Origin: WHUA01 sp964585785
GTDB taxonomy: Bacteria; Pseudomonadota; Alphaproteobacteria; UBA8366
Direction of reading: 5' to 3'
Assembly: GCA_964585785.1 (NCBI GenBank)
Contig: CAZPFL010000003.1
Span: 15,202 to 79,201 of the forward strand
Length of the DNA stretch: 64,000 bases
In this document: piece after piece, positions 1 through 7,982 of the stretch
Numbering within the stretch: the first letter of the stretch is position 1
Layout: the number at the start of each line of letters is the position of its first letter
Translations under genes and position numbers: made by a program
The notes under the pieces: generated by a model
Told to the model about the DNA's origin: nothing
The model's database searches: none
Seen by the model: only the letters and a program-made list of their open reading frames with translations

Positions 1-419
1 AGTGCGCCATGCGTCGAGGTATGACTATCGCCGCATACGAGGAAGATGCCGGGCTGGGTAATGCCCTGTTCGGGCCCGACGACATGGACGATGCCGTTGT
101 TGGGATCGTCGATGCCGAACTGGCGGACGCCGAACTCCCGCGTGTTCTGGTCGAGCGCGGCCACCTTCTCATGGAGCTTGGGGTCCTCGATCGCGTCGAT
201 CGACCGCTGCACCGTCGTCGGCGTGTAGTGGTCCGGCGTCGCGAATGTCTGCTTAGGCCGGCGAAGTCCCCGGTTCTCCCGCCGGATCTGCGTGAAGGCG
301 TGGAATGAGCCGTCATGCAGCAGATGCCGGTCGACATACATCAGGCACATGCCGTCGTCGCGCTGCACGATGACGTGCCGGTTCCATATCTTATCGAACA
401 TGGTCTGGGGGCCAGCCAT
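1..419 (-). CDS. leuC: 3-isopropylmalate dehydratase large subunit, N-terminal part (runs off left edge)
   Basis: The first ~139 codons of an aconitase-superfamily enzyme that, in the leucine pathway, isomerises 2- to 3-isopropylmalate with a 4Fe-4S cluster and the LeuD subunit. Visible family motifs are the opening TMFDKIWNRHVIV, the conserved YVDRHLLHD segment, the GIVHVVGPEQG stretch and the substrate loop VCGDSHTSTHGA at the window edge. The cluster cysteines lie outside the window. The ATG at 419 follows a strong GGGAGGG ribosome site. The upstream gene on the same strand is an EamA transporter. A homologous isomerase acting on another hydroxy-diacid is possible, since the neighbouring genes are catabolic. 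Confidence 0.88.
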   Translation of the reverse strand, partial: MAGPQTMFDKIWNRHVIVQRDDGMCLMYVDRHLLHDGSFHAFTQIRRENRGLRRPKQTFATPDHYTPTTVQRSIDAIEDPKLHEKVAALDQNTREFGVRQFGIDDPNNGIVHVVGPEQGITQPGIFLVCGDSHTSTHGA

Positions 420-522
420 ATTGTCCCTCCCTATCGCCGATGATGGGGACGGCCGTTTCCGGGCCGTCAAAGCGTGTTCATGGGAGAATAGCCGAAGGGC
501 GGGAGCGCGGCGAATCGCGCTG

Positions 523-1425
523 TCAGGCAGCGCGCAAGGCCGCCGCCCGCGCCCGGCGACGGACGGTTATTTCGCGGTGGAGGATGTAAATGCCGCTCGC
601 GACCACCAGCATGATCCCGGTAATCACGTATTTGTCCGGCAGGTCGCCCCAGATGAGGTAACCAAGCGCAATCGCCCAGACGATGGTGAGATACCGGAAG
701 GGCGACACGATGACGACCTCGGCGTTCCGGAACGCCTCGATCATGCAGTAATGGCCGAAGCCGTTGAACAGCCCGGCAATGACCATCAGCGAGAAATCCT
801 GCGTGCTCGGCATCCGCCAGCCGAAGGGCGCGGAGCATAGGCCGGCGAACATGACCGCCGCGGTGGAGGTGACCAGGATCGCGTTCGAGGATTCGGTCGC
901 GACCATGCGGCGCGTCACCATGTCCCGGATGCCGGTCCAGAAGGCCGAGCCGAGCGGAAAGAGCACCGCCAGCGTGACGACGTTGCTGGTCGGCTTGGTG
1001 ATGACGAGGATGCCCAGGAAGCCTACGACCACCGCGGACCAGCGCCGCCAGCCGACCGTCTCCCCCAGGAGGAAGGTCGCCAGCGCCGTCACGAACAAGG
1101 GCGTCGAGAAGCCAATCGCCGTGACATCGGCGAGCGGCAGGTACCGCAACCCGATGATGTAGACGAAGGCGGAGAAGATGATGCAGCAGCCCCGCACCAG
1201 ATGAAAGCCGAGCCGGGTGATGCGGATCGACAGCAGCCCGCCGGACCGGGCGATGAAATAGGAGATCGGCAGCCAGATGAAGATGCCGCGGATGAACATG
1301 ATCTCGCCCGCCGGATAGCCGACGGTCAGCCATTTCAAAATGGCGTTGTTGGCGGTCATGATGAGGCCGCCGGACACCATGAAGCCGATTCCGATAAAAG
1401 GTCTGGTAGGCGCGTTACTGGGCAT
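523..1425 (-). CDS. DMT-superfamily (EamA) transporter
   Basis: A 300-residue, strongly hydrophobic protein with about ten predicted membrane segments, the usual size and layout of EamA carriers built from two five-helix repeats. It starts with a short basic N-terminus and a first helix around residues 11-30 containing the GFMVSGG stretch. Members of this superfamily export or import small metabolites across the inner membrane; the substrate cannot be deduced. It lies 103 bp upstream of leuC on the same strand, so the two may share a transcript. Confidence 0.88.
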   Translation of the reverse strand: MPSNAPTRPFIGIGFMVSGGLIMTANNAILKWLTVGYPAGEIMFIRGIFIWLPISYFIARSGGLLSIRITRLGFHLVRGCCIIFSAFVYIIGLRYLPLADVTAIGFSTPLFVTALATFLLGETVGWRRWSAVVVGFLGILVITKPTSNVVTLAVLFPLGSAFWTGIRDMVTRRMVATESSNAILVTSTAAVMFAGLCSAPFGWRMPSTQDFSLMVIAGLFNGFGHYCMIEAFRNAEVVIVSPFRYLTIVWAIALGYLIWGDLPDKYVITGIMLVVASGIYILHREITVRRRARAAALRAA

Positions 1426-1451
1426 TTCGGGCGACCGCGACCGAACGGCGG

Positions 1452-1598
1452 TCAGCGAAGACGGTGATCGATTGGGAACGGAGTGGTCCCGGCGCAGGCT
1501 CGTCTACCTGACGTCTTGGCATTCCGGATGACCGACTCTTCATTGATGCCGCGGCGCACGTTCGCCCGAAACTTCGCCTGAACCTCCGCCTCGGTCAT
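1452..1598 (-). pseudogene. short ORF resembling the C-terminus of MmgE/PrpD; probable gene remnant
   Basis: A 48-codon frame beginning MTEAEVQAKFRANVRR. This resembles the C-terminal helix of MmgE/PrpD proteins; the full-length copy at 13071-14456 has MSESEMRIKFEDCVTRV at its equivalent position. After about 20 residues the similarity stops and the frame becomes arginine-rich without recognisable character. No larger MmgE/PrpD sequence could be followed upstream on this strand. An AGGAAA ribosome-site-like stretch precedes the ATG, so a short expressed peptide cannot be excluded. The rest of the 1426-1834 gap holds nothing else I recognise. Confidence 0.35.
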
Positions 1599-1834
1599 CG
1601 GTTATTTCCTATTGCCCCGATTAAAAATGACGCCCGTTCGAGAAGACCGCCCTGCGTCGCAACGATCCATTCCGGGCTTGGCCGGATCAGCTTCCTACCT
1701 GATCTTTCGGGCCAAAGCGAGATATTCCGCATGGCGGCCGGCGCCCATCACCACCGTCGCCGCAAGTTTGCGCCTTTTCCGATTCCGGATATCCTTCAAA
1801 GCCATCGGACCGCCCACTCGAGGAGAGCACCGTC

Positions 1835-2671
1835 GTGACGGAACCGGACAGCTACGCCCTGTACGCGGTGCGCTACGCCCACAACGCCCATCGCAAGCGG
1901 AGCCACAGCTTTCTCGTCCGGCCGCCGGGCGGCGACCCGCATGACGGGCCGATGCCGATGGACTACTTCGTCTGGGGCGCCAAGGGCGCGAAGCGCACGG
2001 TCGTCGTCGACATGGGCTTCACGGAAGAGACGGCGCGCCGCCGCAAGCACGAGTATTTCCGCTGCCCCAGCGACGGACTCCGTCTCGTCGGCATCGACCC
2101 GGCCGAGGTCGACGATGTCATCGTCACGCATATGCATTGGGATCATTGCGGCAATTTCGACAAGTTCCCCAACGCCGTCTTCCATCTCCAGGAAGAGGAG
2201 CTGCGCTACGTCACCGGGCGGGACGTGCATTGGAAGGGCTTCAAGTCGGGCGTCTCGGTGGAGGATGTCTGCTCGCTCGTCCGCACCACCTACAAGGAAC
2301 GGGTCGCTTTCCACGACGGCGAGGCCGAGATCGCACCGGGCGTCAGCGTTCACTTCGTCGGCGGCCATACCCGAGGCCAGCAGATCGCACGCATCCACAC
2401 CAAGCGCGGCTGGGTCGTGGTCGCCTCGGACGCGGCGCATTACTATGCCAATATGCGGCAACGGAACCCCTTCCCGGCCGTCTACAACGTCGGCGAAAAC
2501 CTGCTGTCCTTCGACACGGCGCGCCGGCTGGCCGCCTCGGACGACCACATCATCCCGGGCCACGACCCGCTGGTCATGCAGCATTACCCCGCGCCATCCC
2601 CCGAGCTGGACGGAATCGCCGTCCGACTCGACGTGGCGCCGCGGCAATTAGAAGCCAATCTGCGCTCATAG
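1835..2671 (+). CDS. metallo-beta-lactamase-fold hydrolase, N-acyl-homoserine-lactonase-like
   Basis: A 278-residue MBL-fold enzyme. The zinc motif HMHWDH occupies residues 99-104, a further histidine lies in the GGHTRGQQ segment, and a bridging aspartate lies in ASDAAHYY. The Tyr-containing C-terminal part and the overall length match the AHL lactonase (AiiA/AttM) branch, whose members open lactone rings with two metal ions. The natural substrate could be a quorum signal or a catabolic lactone. The GTG start at 1835 is chosen because CGAGGAGAG precedes it at proper spacing. It lies just upstream of the CoA-ester cluster, which favours a catabolic lactone. Confidence 0.82.
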   Translation: MTEPDSYALYAVRYAHNAHRKRSHSFLVRPPGGDPHDGPMPMDYFVWGAKGAKRTVVVDMGFTEETARRRKHEYFRCPSDGLRLVGIDPAEVDDVIVTHMHWDHCGNFDKFPNAVFHLQEEELRYVTGRDVHWKGFKSGVSVEDVCSLVRTTYKERVAFHDGEAEIAPGVSVHFVGGHTRGQQIARIHTKRGWVVVASDAAHYYANMRQRNPFPAVYNVGENLLSFDTARRLAASDDHIIPGHDPLVMQHYPAPSPELDGIAVRLDVAPRQLEANLRS

Positions 2672-2805
2672 CGGGAATTGACTCGCCTCTGACGGGGTTC
2701 TAGTTAAATCGTATGGGAGGATTGGTCCGGACATAATCAGCCCGGCCGCGCGGCCGACGGCCGTGTCCTGGGCCGGAATCCCCTGAAAATTGAGGGAGTT
2801 GCACC

Positions 2806-3780
2806 ATGCGCGACGGCATCGACGTCCATGTCTGCGAAGTCGGCCTGCGGGACGGCCTGCAGAACATCAAGACCTTCTTCCCGACAGACCAGAAAATTGC
2901 CTGGATCGCGGCGGAAGCGGACGCCGGCATGCCGGAGATCGAGGTCTGCTCTTTCGTGCCGCCCAAGCTCATCCCGCAGTTCAGCGACGCGGGCGAAATC
3001 TGCGCCGCCGCGCTGAAGATTGCCGAGAAGCATGAGAATTTCGTCGTCTCCGCCCTTATGCCCAATCTCAAGGGCGCGGAGAATGGCATCGCCGCCGGCG
3101 TGCACAAGCTCAACTACGTCACTTCGGTCAGCGAAGGCCACAACATGGCAAACGTCCGGCGGACGACCGATGAGTCCGTCGCGGCCTTCCGCCAGATCGT
3201 CGCGCTGCGCGACGAGAAGGCGAAGGAGACGGGCCGCCGCGTGCGCCTTCTGGCCGGTCTCGCCACCTCCTTCGGCTGCACCATCGAGGGCAAGGTAGAC
3301 CCGGCCGCGGTGCTCCGCCTCGCCGAGAAATTCCTCGATGCCGGCGCGGACGAGCTTTCGGTCGCCGACACGGTCGGCTACGCCAACCCGGCGCAGGTGA
3401 AGAGCCTGCTCAAGATGATGTTCGACACCTTCGGCAAGGATCTGAAGCTGACCATCCATCTGCATGACACCCGCGGGCTCGGCATCGCCAACGCCGCCGC
3501 GGCGCTGGAAGGCGGGGTCCGGCGCTTCGACGCCTCGCTCGCCGGCCTCGGCGGCTGCCCCTACGCGCCCGGCGCGACCGGCAACATCGTGATGGACGAC
3601 CTCATCTTCATGCTGGAATCGATGGGGCTGCGCACCGGCGTCGACCTCGACAAGCTGGTTGCGATCCGCGAGATCGTCGCCCGCAACCTGCCGGGCGAGA
3701 CGCTCTATGGCGGTTTGGCGAAATCCGGCCCGCCCAAGGGCTATGTTCCGGCGTCGCGCCTCGCCGCCGCGGCCGAATAG
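2806..3780 (+). CDS. hydroxymethylglutaryl-CoA lyase family protein
   Basis: A 324-residue TIM-barrel aldolase of the HMGL-like family, which cleaves 3-hydroxy-3-methylglutaryl-CoA or related branched acyl-CoAs such as citramalyl-CoA. The metal and substrate residues R15-D16 sit in VGLRDGLQN, the metal histidines H218 and H220 in TIHLHDTRG, and the catalytic loop cysteine C251 in GLGGCPYAPGATGN. A GAGGGAG ribosome site is 8 bp before the ATG. It is the first gene of a plus-strand run of acyl-CoA enzymes. True leucine-pathway HMG-CoA lyase is one option; a lyase for another branched diacid fits the CoA-transferase and hydratase neighbours equally well. Confidence 0.87.
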   Translation: MRDGIDVHVCEVGLRDGLQNIKTFFPTDQKIAWIAAEADAGMPEIEVCSFVPPKLIPQFSDAGEICAAALKIAEKHENFVVSALMPNLKGAENGIAAGVHKLNYVTSVSEGHNMANVRRTTDESVAAFRQIVALRDEKAKETGRRVRLLAGLATSFGCTIEGKVDPAAVLRLAEKFLDAGADELSVADTVGYANPAQVKSLLKMMFDTFGKDLKLTIHLHDTRGLGIANAAAALEGGVRRFDASLAGLGGCPYAPGATGNIVMDDLIFMLESMGLRTGVDLDKLVAIREIVARNLPGETLYGGLAKSGPPKGYVPASRLAAAAE

Positions 3781-3796
3781 GAAAAAGCATACGACT

Positions 3797-4984
3797 ATGT
3801 CTGAAATCGACGTTTCGTTTCCCTCGGCGGATGACTATCCGGAGCTCCGGGAGTCCGTCGCCAAGCTCTGTGCCGACTTTCCTTCTTCCTACTGGCGCGA
3901 TCTCGAGACACAGCCGCCGTCCCACAGCTACCCCACCGAATTCGTCAAGGCGCTGACGGATGCCGGATACCTTGCCGCCTTGATCCCCGAGGAATATGGC
4001 GGCTCCGGGCTGCCGCTCCGCGCCGGCGCCGTGATCCTGGAGACGGTCAACACGATGGGCGGTAGCGCGTCCGCCTGCCATGCCCAGATGTACACGATGG
4101 GCACGGTGCTGCGGCACGGCAGCAAGGAACAGAAGGACGAGTATCTGCCGAAAATCGCGAAGGGCGAGTTGCGCCTCCAGGCTTTCGCGATCACGGAGCC
4201 GACCACCGGCTCGGACACGACGCAGCTCAAGACGCGCGCGATCAAGGACGGCAACAGCTACATCATCCGCGGCCAGAAGGTCTGGACCAGCCGGGCGGCG
4301 CATTCCGACCTGATGCTGCTGCTCGCCCGCACCACGCCGGCCGACCAGGTACAGAAGCGCACGCACGGCATATCCACCTTCCTGGTCGACATGCGCGAGG
4401 CCAAGGGCCATGGCATGGAGATCAAGCCGATCGACGCGATGGTGAACCACAACACCACCGAGATCTTCTTCGACGATTTGCGCATCCCTGCCTCCAGTCT
4501 GATCGGCGAGGAAGGCAGAGGCTTCCGCTACATCCTGGACGGCATGAACGCGGAGCGCTGCCTCGTCTCGACGGAAGCGATCGGCAATGGTCGCTTCTTC
4601 GTCAAAAAGGCGGTCGACTACGCCAACGAGCGTGTCGTCTTCGGCCGCCCGATCGGACAGAACCAGGGCATCCAGTTCCCGATCGCCGCGGCCTACGCGC
4701 AGCTCGAAGCGGCCGACCTGATGGTGCGCAAGGCGACCGCCATGTACGACGCGGGCCTGCCCTGCGGCGCCGAGGCCAACACTGCCAAGTTCCTGTCTGG
4801 CGAGGCGGCCTGGGCCTGCGCCGAGGCCTGTTTCACGACGCATGGCGGCTTCGCCTTCGCACGCGAATACGATGTCGAGCGCAAGTGGCGCGAGTGCCGC
4901 CTGTCGCGCAACGCGCCGGTCGCGCCGAACATGATCATGAACTTCATCGGCCAGCACGTGCTGGGCATGCCGCGTTCCTATTAG
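3797..4984 (+). CDS. acyl-CoA dehydrogenase (first tandem paralogue)
   Basis: A 395-residue flavoprotein that oxidises acyl-CoA to enoyl-CoA and passes electrons to ETF. The family stretches AITEPTTGSDTTQLKT (FAD/substrate loop, near residue 131) and GQNQGIQFPIA are clear. The usual catalytic Glu near the C-terminus (YEGT or GEGT) is absent; that site reads NAPVAPNM. Instead a glutamate at E253 in GMNAER occupies the helix-G position used by isovaleryl-CoA and long-chain acyl-CoA dehydrogenases. Activity is therefore likely, with that alternative base. ATG 3797 lies 17 bp after the lyase stop. The next gene is a close paralogue of identical length. Confidence 0.9.
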   Translation: MSEIDVSFPSADDYPELRESVAKLCADFPSSYWRDLETQPPSHSYPTEFVKALTDAGYLAALIPEEYGGSGLPLRAGAVILETVNTMGGSASACHAQMYTMGTVLRHGSKEQKDEYLPKIAKGELRLQAFAITEPTTGSDTTQLKTRAIKDGNSYIIRGQKVWTSRAAHSDLMLLLARTTPADQVQKRTHGISTFLVDMREAKGHGMEIKPIDAMVNHNTTEIFFDDLRIPASSLIGEEGRGFRYILDGMNAERCLVSTEAIGNGRFFVKKAVDYANERVVFGRPIGQNQGIQFPIAAAYAQLEAADLMVRKATAMYDAGLPCGAEANTAKFLSGEAAWACAEACFTTHGGFAFAREYDVERKWRECRLSRNAPVAPNMIMNFIGQHVLGMPRSY

Positions 4985-5010
4985 CGGCGGACGAAAGAAC
5001 GGAACCTTCG

Positions 5011-6198
5011 ATGAGTGACAGCAGTACCCAGATCTTCGTCGGCGAAGACTACCCGGAGATCCGCGACGCCATCCGGAAAATCTGCGCCGATTTCCCGGGC
5101 GAATACTGGCGCAAGCTCGAGGACCAGCCGGTCGAGGGCAGCTATCCGACCGCGTTCGTTAAGGCGCTGACGGAGTCCGGCTTCCTCGCCTGCCTGATCC
5201 CGGAAGAATACGGCGGGGCCGGCCTGCCGATCCGGGCCGGCGCGGTGATCCTGGAGACGGTGCACGAGACCGGCTGCAGCGCCGGCGCCGTGCACGCGCA
5301 GATGTACACGATGGGCACGGTGCTGCGGCACGGCAGCAAGGAGCAGAAGGAGGCCTATCTGCCGAAGATCGCGAGCGGCGAGCTGCGGCTGCAGGCCTTC
5401 GGCGTCACCGAGCCGACGACCGGCTCCGACACGACCCAGCTCAAGACCCGCGCCGAGCGCGACGGCAACGGCTATCGCATCAACGGACAGAAGGTCTGGA
5501 CCAGCCGGGCGCTGCATTCGGATTTGATGCTGCTGCTGGCGCGCACGACGCCGGCCGACCAGGTCAAGAAACGCAGCGACGGCCTGTCCTGCTTCCTGGT
5601 GGACCTGCGCGAGGCCAAGGGCAAGGGCTGCGATATCCGCCCGCTCGACGCCATGATCAACCACAACACCACCGAGGTGTTCTTCGACAATCTGTGGATC
5701 CCGGCCTCCAGCCTGATCGGCGAGGAAGGCAAAGGCTTCCGCTACATCCTCGACGGCATGAACGCCGAGCGCATCCTGATCGCGGGCGAAGGCCTGGGCG
5801 ACTGCAAGTTCTTCATCAACAAGGGCGTCGCCTATTCCAAGGAGCGCGTCGTCTTCGGCCATCCGATCGGCCAGTACCAGGGCATCCAGTTCCCGCTCGC
5901 CAAGGCCTACGCGGAGGCGCAGGGCGCGGACATGATGGCGCGCAAGGCGGCCGCGCTGTTCGACGCGGGCCTGCCCTGCGGCGCGGAAGCGAACATGGCG
6001 AAGCACCTCGCCGCGGAGGCCGCGTGGGCCTGCGCGGAAGCTTGCTTCACGACGCATGGCGGATTCGCCTTCGCGCGCGAATACGACGTCGAGCGCAAAT
6101 GGCGCGAGTGCCGCATCCTCCGGACGGCGCCGATCTCGACCAACATGATCCTCGGCTATATCGGCCAGCATGTGCTGGGAATGCCGCGGTCCTATTGA
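5011..6198 (+). CDS. acyl-CoA dehydrogenase (second tandem paralogue)
   Basis: A second 395-residue acyl-CoA dehydrogenase, highly similar throughout to the preceding one and sharing long stretches such as QMYTMGTVLRHGSKEQK and the C-terminus IGQHVLGMPRSY. It also lacks the C-terminal YEGT glutamate (here TAPISTNM) and keeps the alternative helix-G base in GMNAER. The two genes are separated by only 26 bp, so this is a tandem duplication with divergence. They could form a hetero-oligomer or act on two related acyl-CoA substrates. The start at 5011 gives exactly the length of the first copy. Confidence 0.9.
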   Translation: MSDSSTQIFVGEDYPEIRDAIRKICADFPGEYWRKLEDQPVEGSYPTAFVKALTESGFLACLIPEEYGGAGLPIRAGAVILETVHETGCSAGAVHAQMYTMGTVLRHGSKEQKEAYLPKIASGELRLQAFGVTEPTTGSDTTQLKTRAERDGNGYRINGQKVWTSRALHSDLMLLLARTTPADQVKKRSDGLSCFLVDLREAKGKGCDIRPLDAMINHNTTEVFFDNLWIPASSLIGEEGKGFRYILDGMNAERILIAGEGLGDCKFFINKGVAYSKERVVFGHPIGQYQGIQFPLAKAYAEAQGADMMARKAAALFDAGLPCGAEANMAKHLAAEAAWACAEACFTTHGGFAFAREYDVERKWRECRILRTAPISTNMILGYIGQHVLGMPRSY

Positions 6199-6285
6199 GA
6201 ATCACGGCAGACCGAACGCATGGCGCGCCGGCCGCGCAGCGCGGCAAGGTGAACAGGCGGGGCATCGAACGCAGGAAGCACCCAG

Positions 6286-6801
6286 ATGACATACGGCAGC
6301 AAGAAGGTCGGGGAAAACCGATATCGGGAAGATATCGGGCGGTATTACGAAGATTTTGAGGTGGGAGACGTCTATGAGCATCGTCCGGGCCGGACGATCA
6401 GCGAAGCGGACAACACCTGGTTCACGCTCATCACGATGAACAAGCACCCGGTGCATTTCGACGCGAACTATGCGGCGAAGAGCGAGTTCGAGAAGCCACT
6501 GGTCAACAGCGCGCTGACGCTGTCGATCGTCGCCGGCATGAGCGTCAGCGACACCAGCCAGAAGGCGATCGCCAATCTCGGCTGGAACGACATCCGGCTC
6601 ACCGCGCCCGTCTTCATCGGCGACACGCTCTACGCCGAGAGCGAGGTGCTGGACAAACGCGAATCGAAGTCCCGGCCGACGCAGGGCATCGTGACGATCA
6701 AGACGATCGGCAAGAAGGCGGACGGCACGGTCTTCATGACCTATGAGCGGACGATGCTGATCCCCAAGCGCGGGCACGGCGTCGACGATCTGATGGAGTG
6801 A
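6286..6801 (+). CDS. MaoC-family (hot-dog fold) acyl-CoA hydratase/dehydratase
   Basis: A 171-residue single hot-dog-domain protein. The N-terminal YYEDFEVGDVYEHRPGR and the hydratase-2 motif region DNTWFTLITMNKHPVHFD (catalytic Asp/His around residues 45-60) are typical of MaoC dehydratases that hydrate trans-enoyl-CoAs. The position between acyl-CoA dehydrogenase genes suggests that it hydrates their enoyl-CoA product. Related proteins include mesaconyl-CoA hydratases, which would fit the mesaconyl-CoA transferase-like gene at 19422-20642, but that link is an inference. Its last codons precede the next gene's ATG by only a few bases. Confidence 0.87.
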   Translation: MTYGSKKVGENRYREDIGRYYEDFEVGDVYEHRPGRTISEADNTWFTLITMNKHPVHFDANYAAKSEFEKPLVNSALTLSIVAGMSVSDTSQKAIANLGWNDIRLTAPVFIGDTLYAESEVLDKRESKSRPTQGIVTIKTIGKKADGTVFMTYERTMLIPKRGHGVDDLME

Positions 6802-6806
6802 CGCAG

Positions 6807-7967
6807 ATGGCAGCAACCCCGGAACAGGCCGAGCAGGAAACCTTGATCCTGGACGCGGTGGATCGCTTCCTGGAGCGCGACGTCCGCCCCTACGCCATGG
6901 AGCTGGAGCACAACGATACCTACCCGGCTGAAATCGTCGAGAAGATGAAGGAGCTCGGCCTGTTCGGTTCCGTCATCGCGGAGGAGTACGGCGGGCTCGG
7001 GCTGTCCTGCCTGACCTACGCCAAGATCGTCGAGCGGGTCGCGCGGGTCTGGATGTCGCTGTCCGGCATCTTCAATTCACATCTGATCATGGCGTCGGCG
7101 GTACAGCGCTGCGGCACCGAAGCGCAGAAGCGGAAGTGGCTGCCGAAATTCGCCAGCGGCGAGATCCGCGGCGGTCTGGCATTGACCGAGCCCAACTGCG
7201 GCACCGACCTGCAGGCGATCCGCACGCGCGCGGTCAAGAAGGGCAACGGTTACGTCGTCAACGGCACCAAGACCTGGATCTCGAACGGCATTTACGGCAA
7301 GTGCTTCGCGGTGATGGTGAAGACCGACCCGAACGTCCAACCGCGGCACAAGGGAATCAGCCTGTTCCTGATCGAAAAGGGGGAAGGTTTCCGCGTATCG
7401 CGCAAGCTGGAGAAGCTTGGCTACAAGGGGATCGATTCGGCCGAGCTTATCTTCGAGGATTGCTTCGTGCCGGCGGAGAACCTGGTCGGTGGGACAGAAG
7501 GGGAAGGGTTCAAGCATGTCATGGGCGGACTCGAGCTTGGCCGCATCAACGTCGCCGCACGAGGCGTCGGCGTCGCGCAGGCCTCGCTCGACGAGGCGGT
7601 GAAATATTCGCAGCAGCGCGAAACCTTCGGCAAGCCGATCGCCGAGCACCAGGCGATCCAGCTCAAGCTCGCCGACATGGCGACCCGCTGCGAGGCAGCG
7701 CGGCTGCTCACCCACCGCGCGGCGGAGGCCTTCGACCGGGGCGAACGCTGCGACATGGAAGCGGGCATGGCCAAGCTGTTCGCAACGGAAGCTGCGGTGA
7801 CCAACTCGATGGAATCGATGCGCGTGCACGGCGGCTACGGTTATTCCAAGGAATTCCCGGTCGAGCGCTTCTATCGCGACGCCCCGTTGCTCACCATCGG
7901 CGAGGGTACCAACGAGCTGCAGCGCATCATCATCGCGCGCCAGCTGATCCAGCGAAACCCGATCTGA
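6807..7967 (+). CDS. acyl-CoA dehydrogenase (MCAD-type)
   Basis: A 386-residue acyl-CoA dehydrogenase unlike the two upstream paralogues. It keeps the classical catalytic glutamate (E366) in TIGEGTNELQR and has glycine at the alternative helix-G position (GLELGRINVA). Other family landmarks are ALTEPNCGTDLQAIRT and RETFGKPIAEHQ. The ATG at 6807 is preferred over the overlapping GTG at 6798 because GGAG at 6795-6798 is then properly spaced. The first codon follows the MaoC stop by 5 bp, so translation is probably coupled. The sequence resembles glutaryl- and other short-chain dehydrogenases, but the substrate is not determined. Confidence 0.9.
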   Translation: MAATPEQAEQETLILDAVDRFLERDVRPYAMELEHNDTYPAEIVEKMKELGLFGSVIAEEYGGLGLSCLTYAKIVERVARVWMSLSGIFNSHLIMASAVQRCGTEAQKRKWLPKFASGEIRGGLALTEPNCGTDLQAIRTRAVKKGNGYVVNGTKTWISNGIYGKCFAVMVKTDPNVQPRHKGISLFLIEKGEGFRVSRKLEKLGYKGIDSAELIFEDCFVPAENLVGGTEGEGFKHVMGGLELGRINVAARGVGVAQASLDEAVKYSQQRETFGKPIAEHQAIQLKLADMATRCEAARLLTHRAAEAFDRGERCDMEAGMAKLFATEAAVTNSMESMRVHGGYGYSKEFPVERFYRDAPLLTIGEGTNELQRIIIARQLIQRNPI

Positions 7968-7982
7968 CGCGGAGCGGTCCCT

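Noticed and set aside
3608..6171. Two long minus-strand frames opposite the acyl-CoA dehydrogenases
   Set aside because: They mirror each other only because the sense genes are paralogues; no motif is present.
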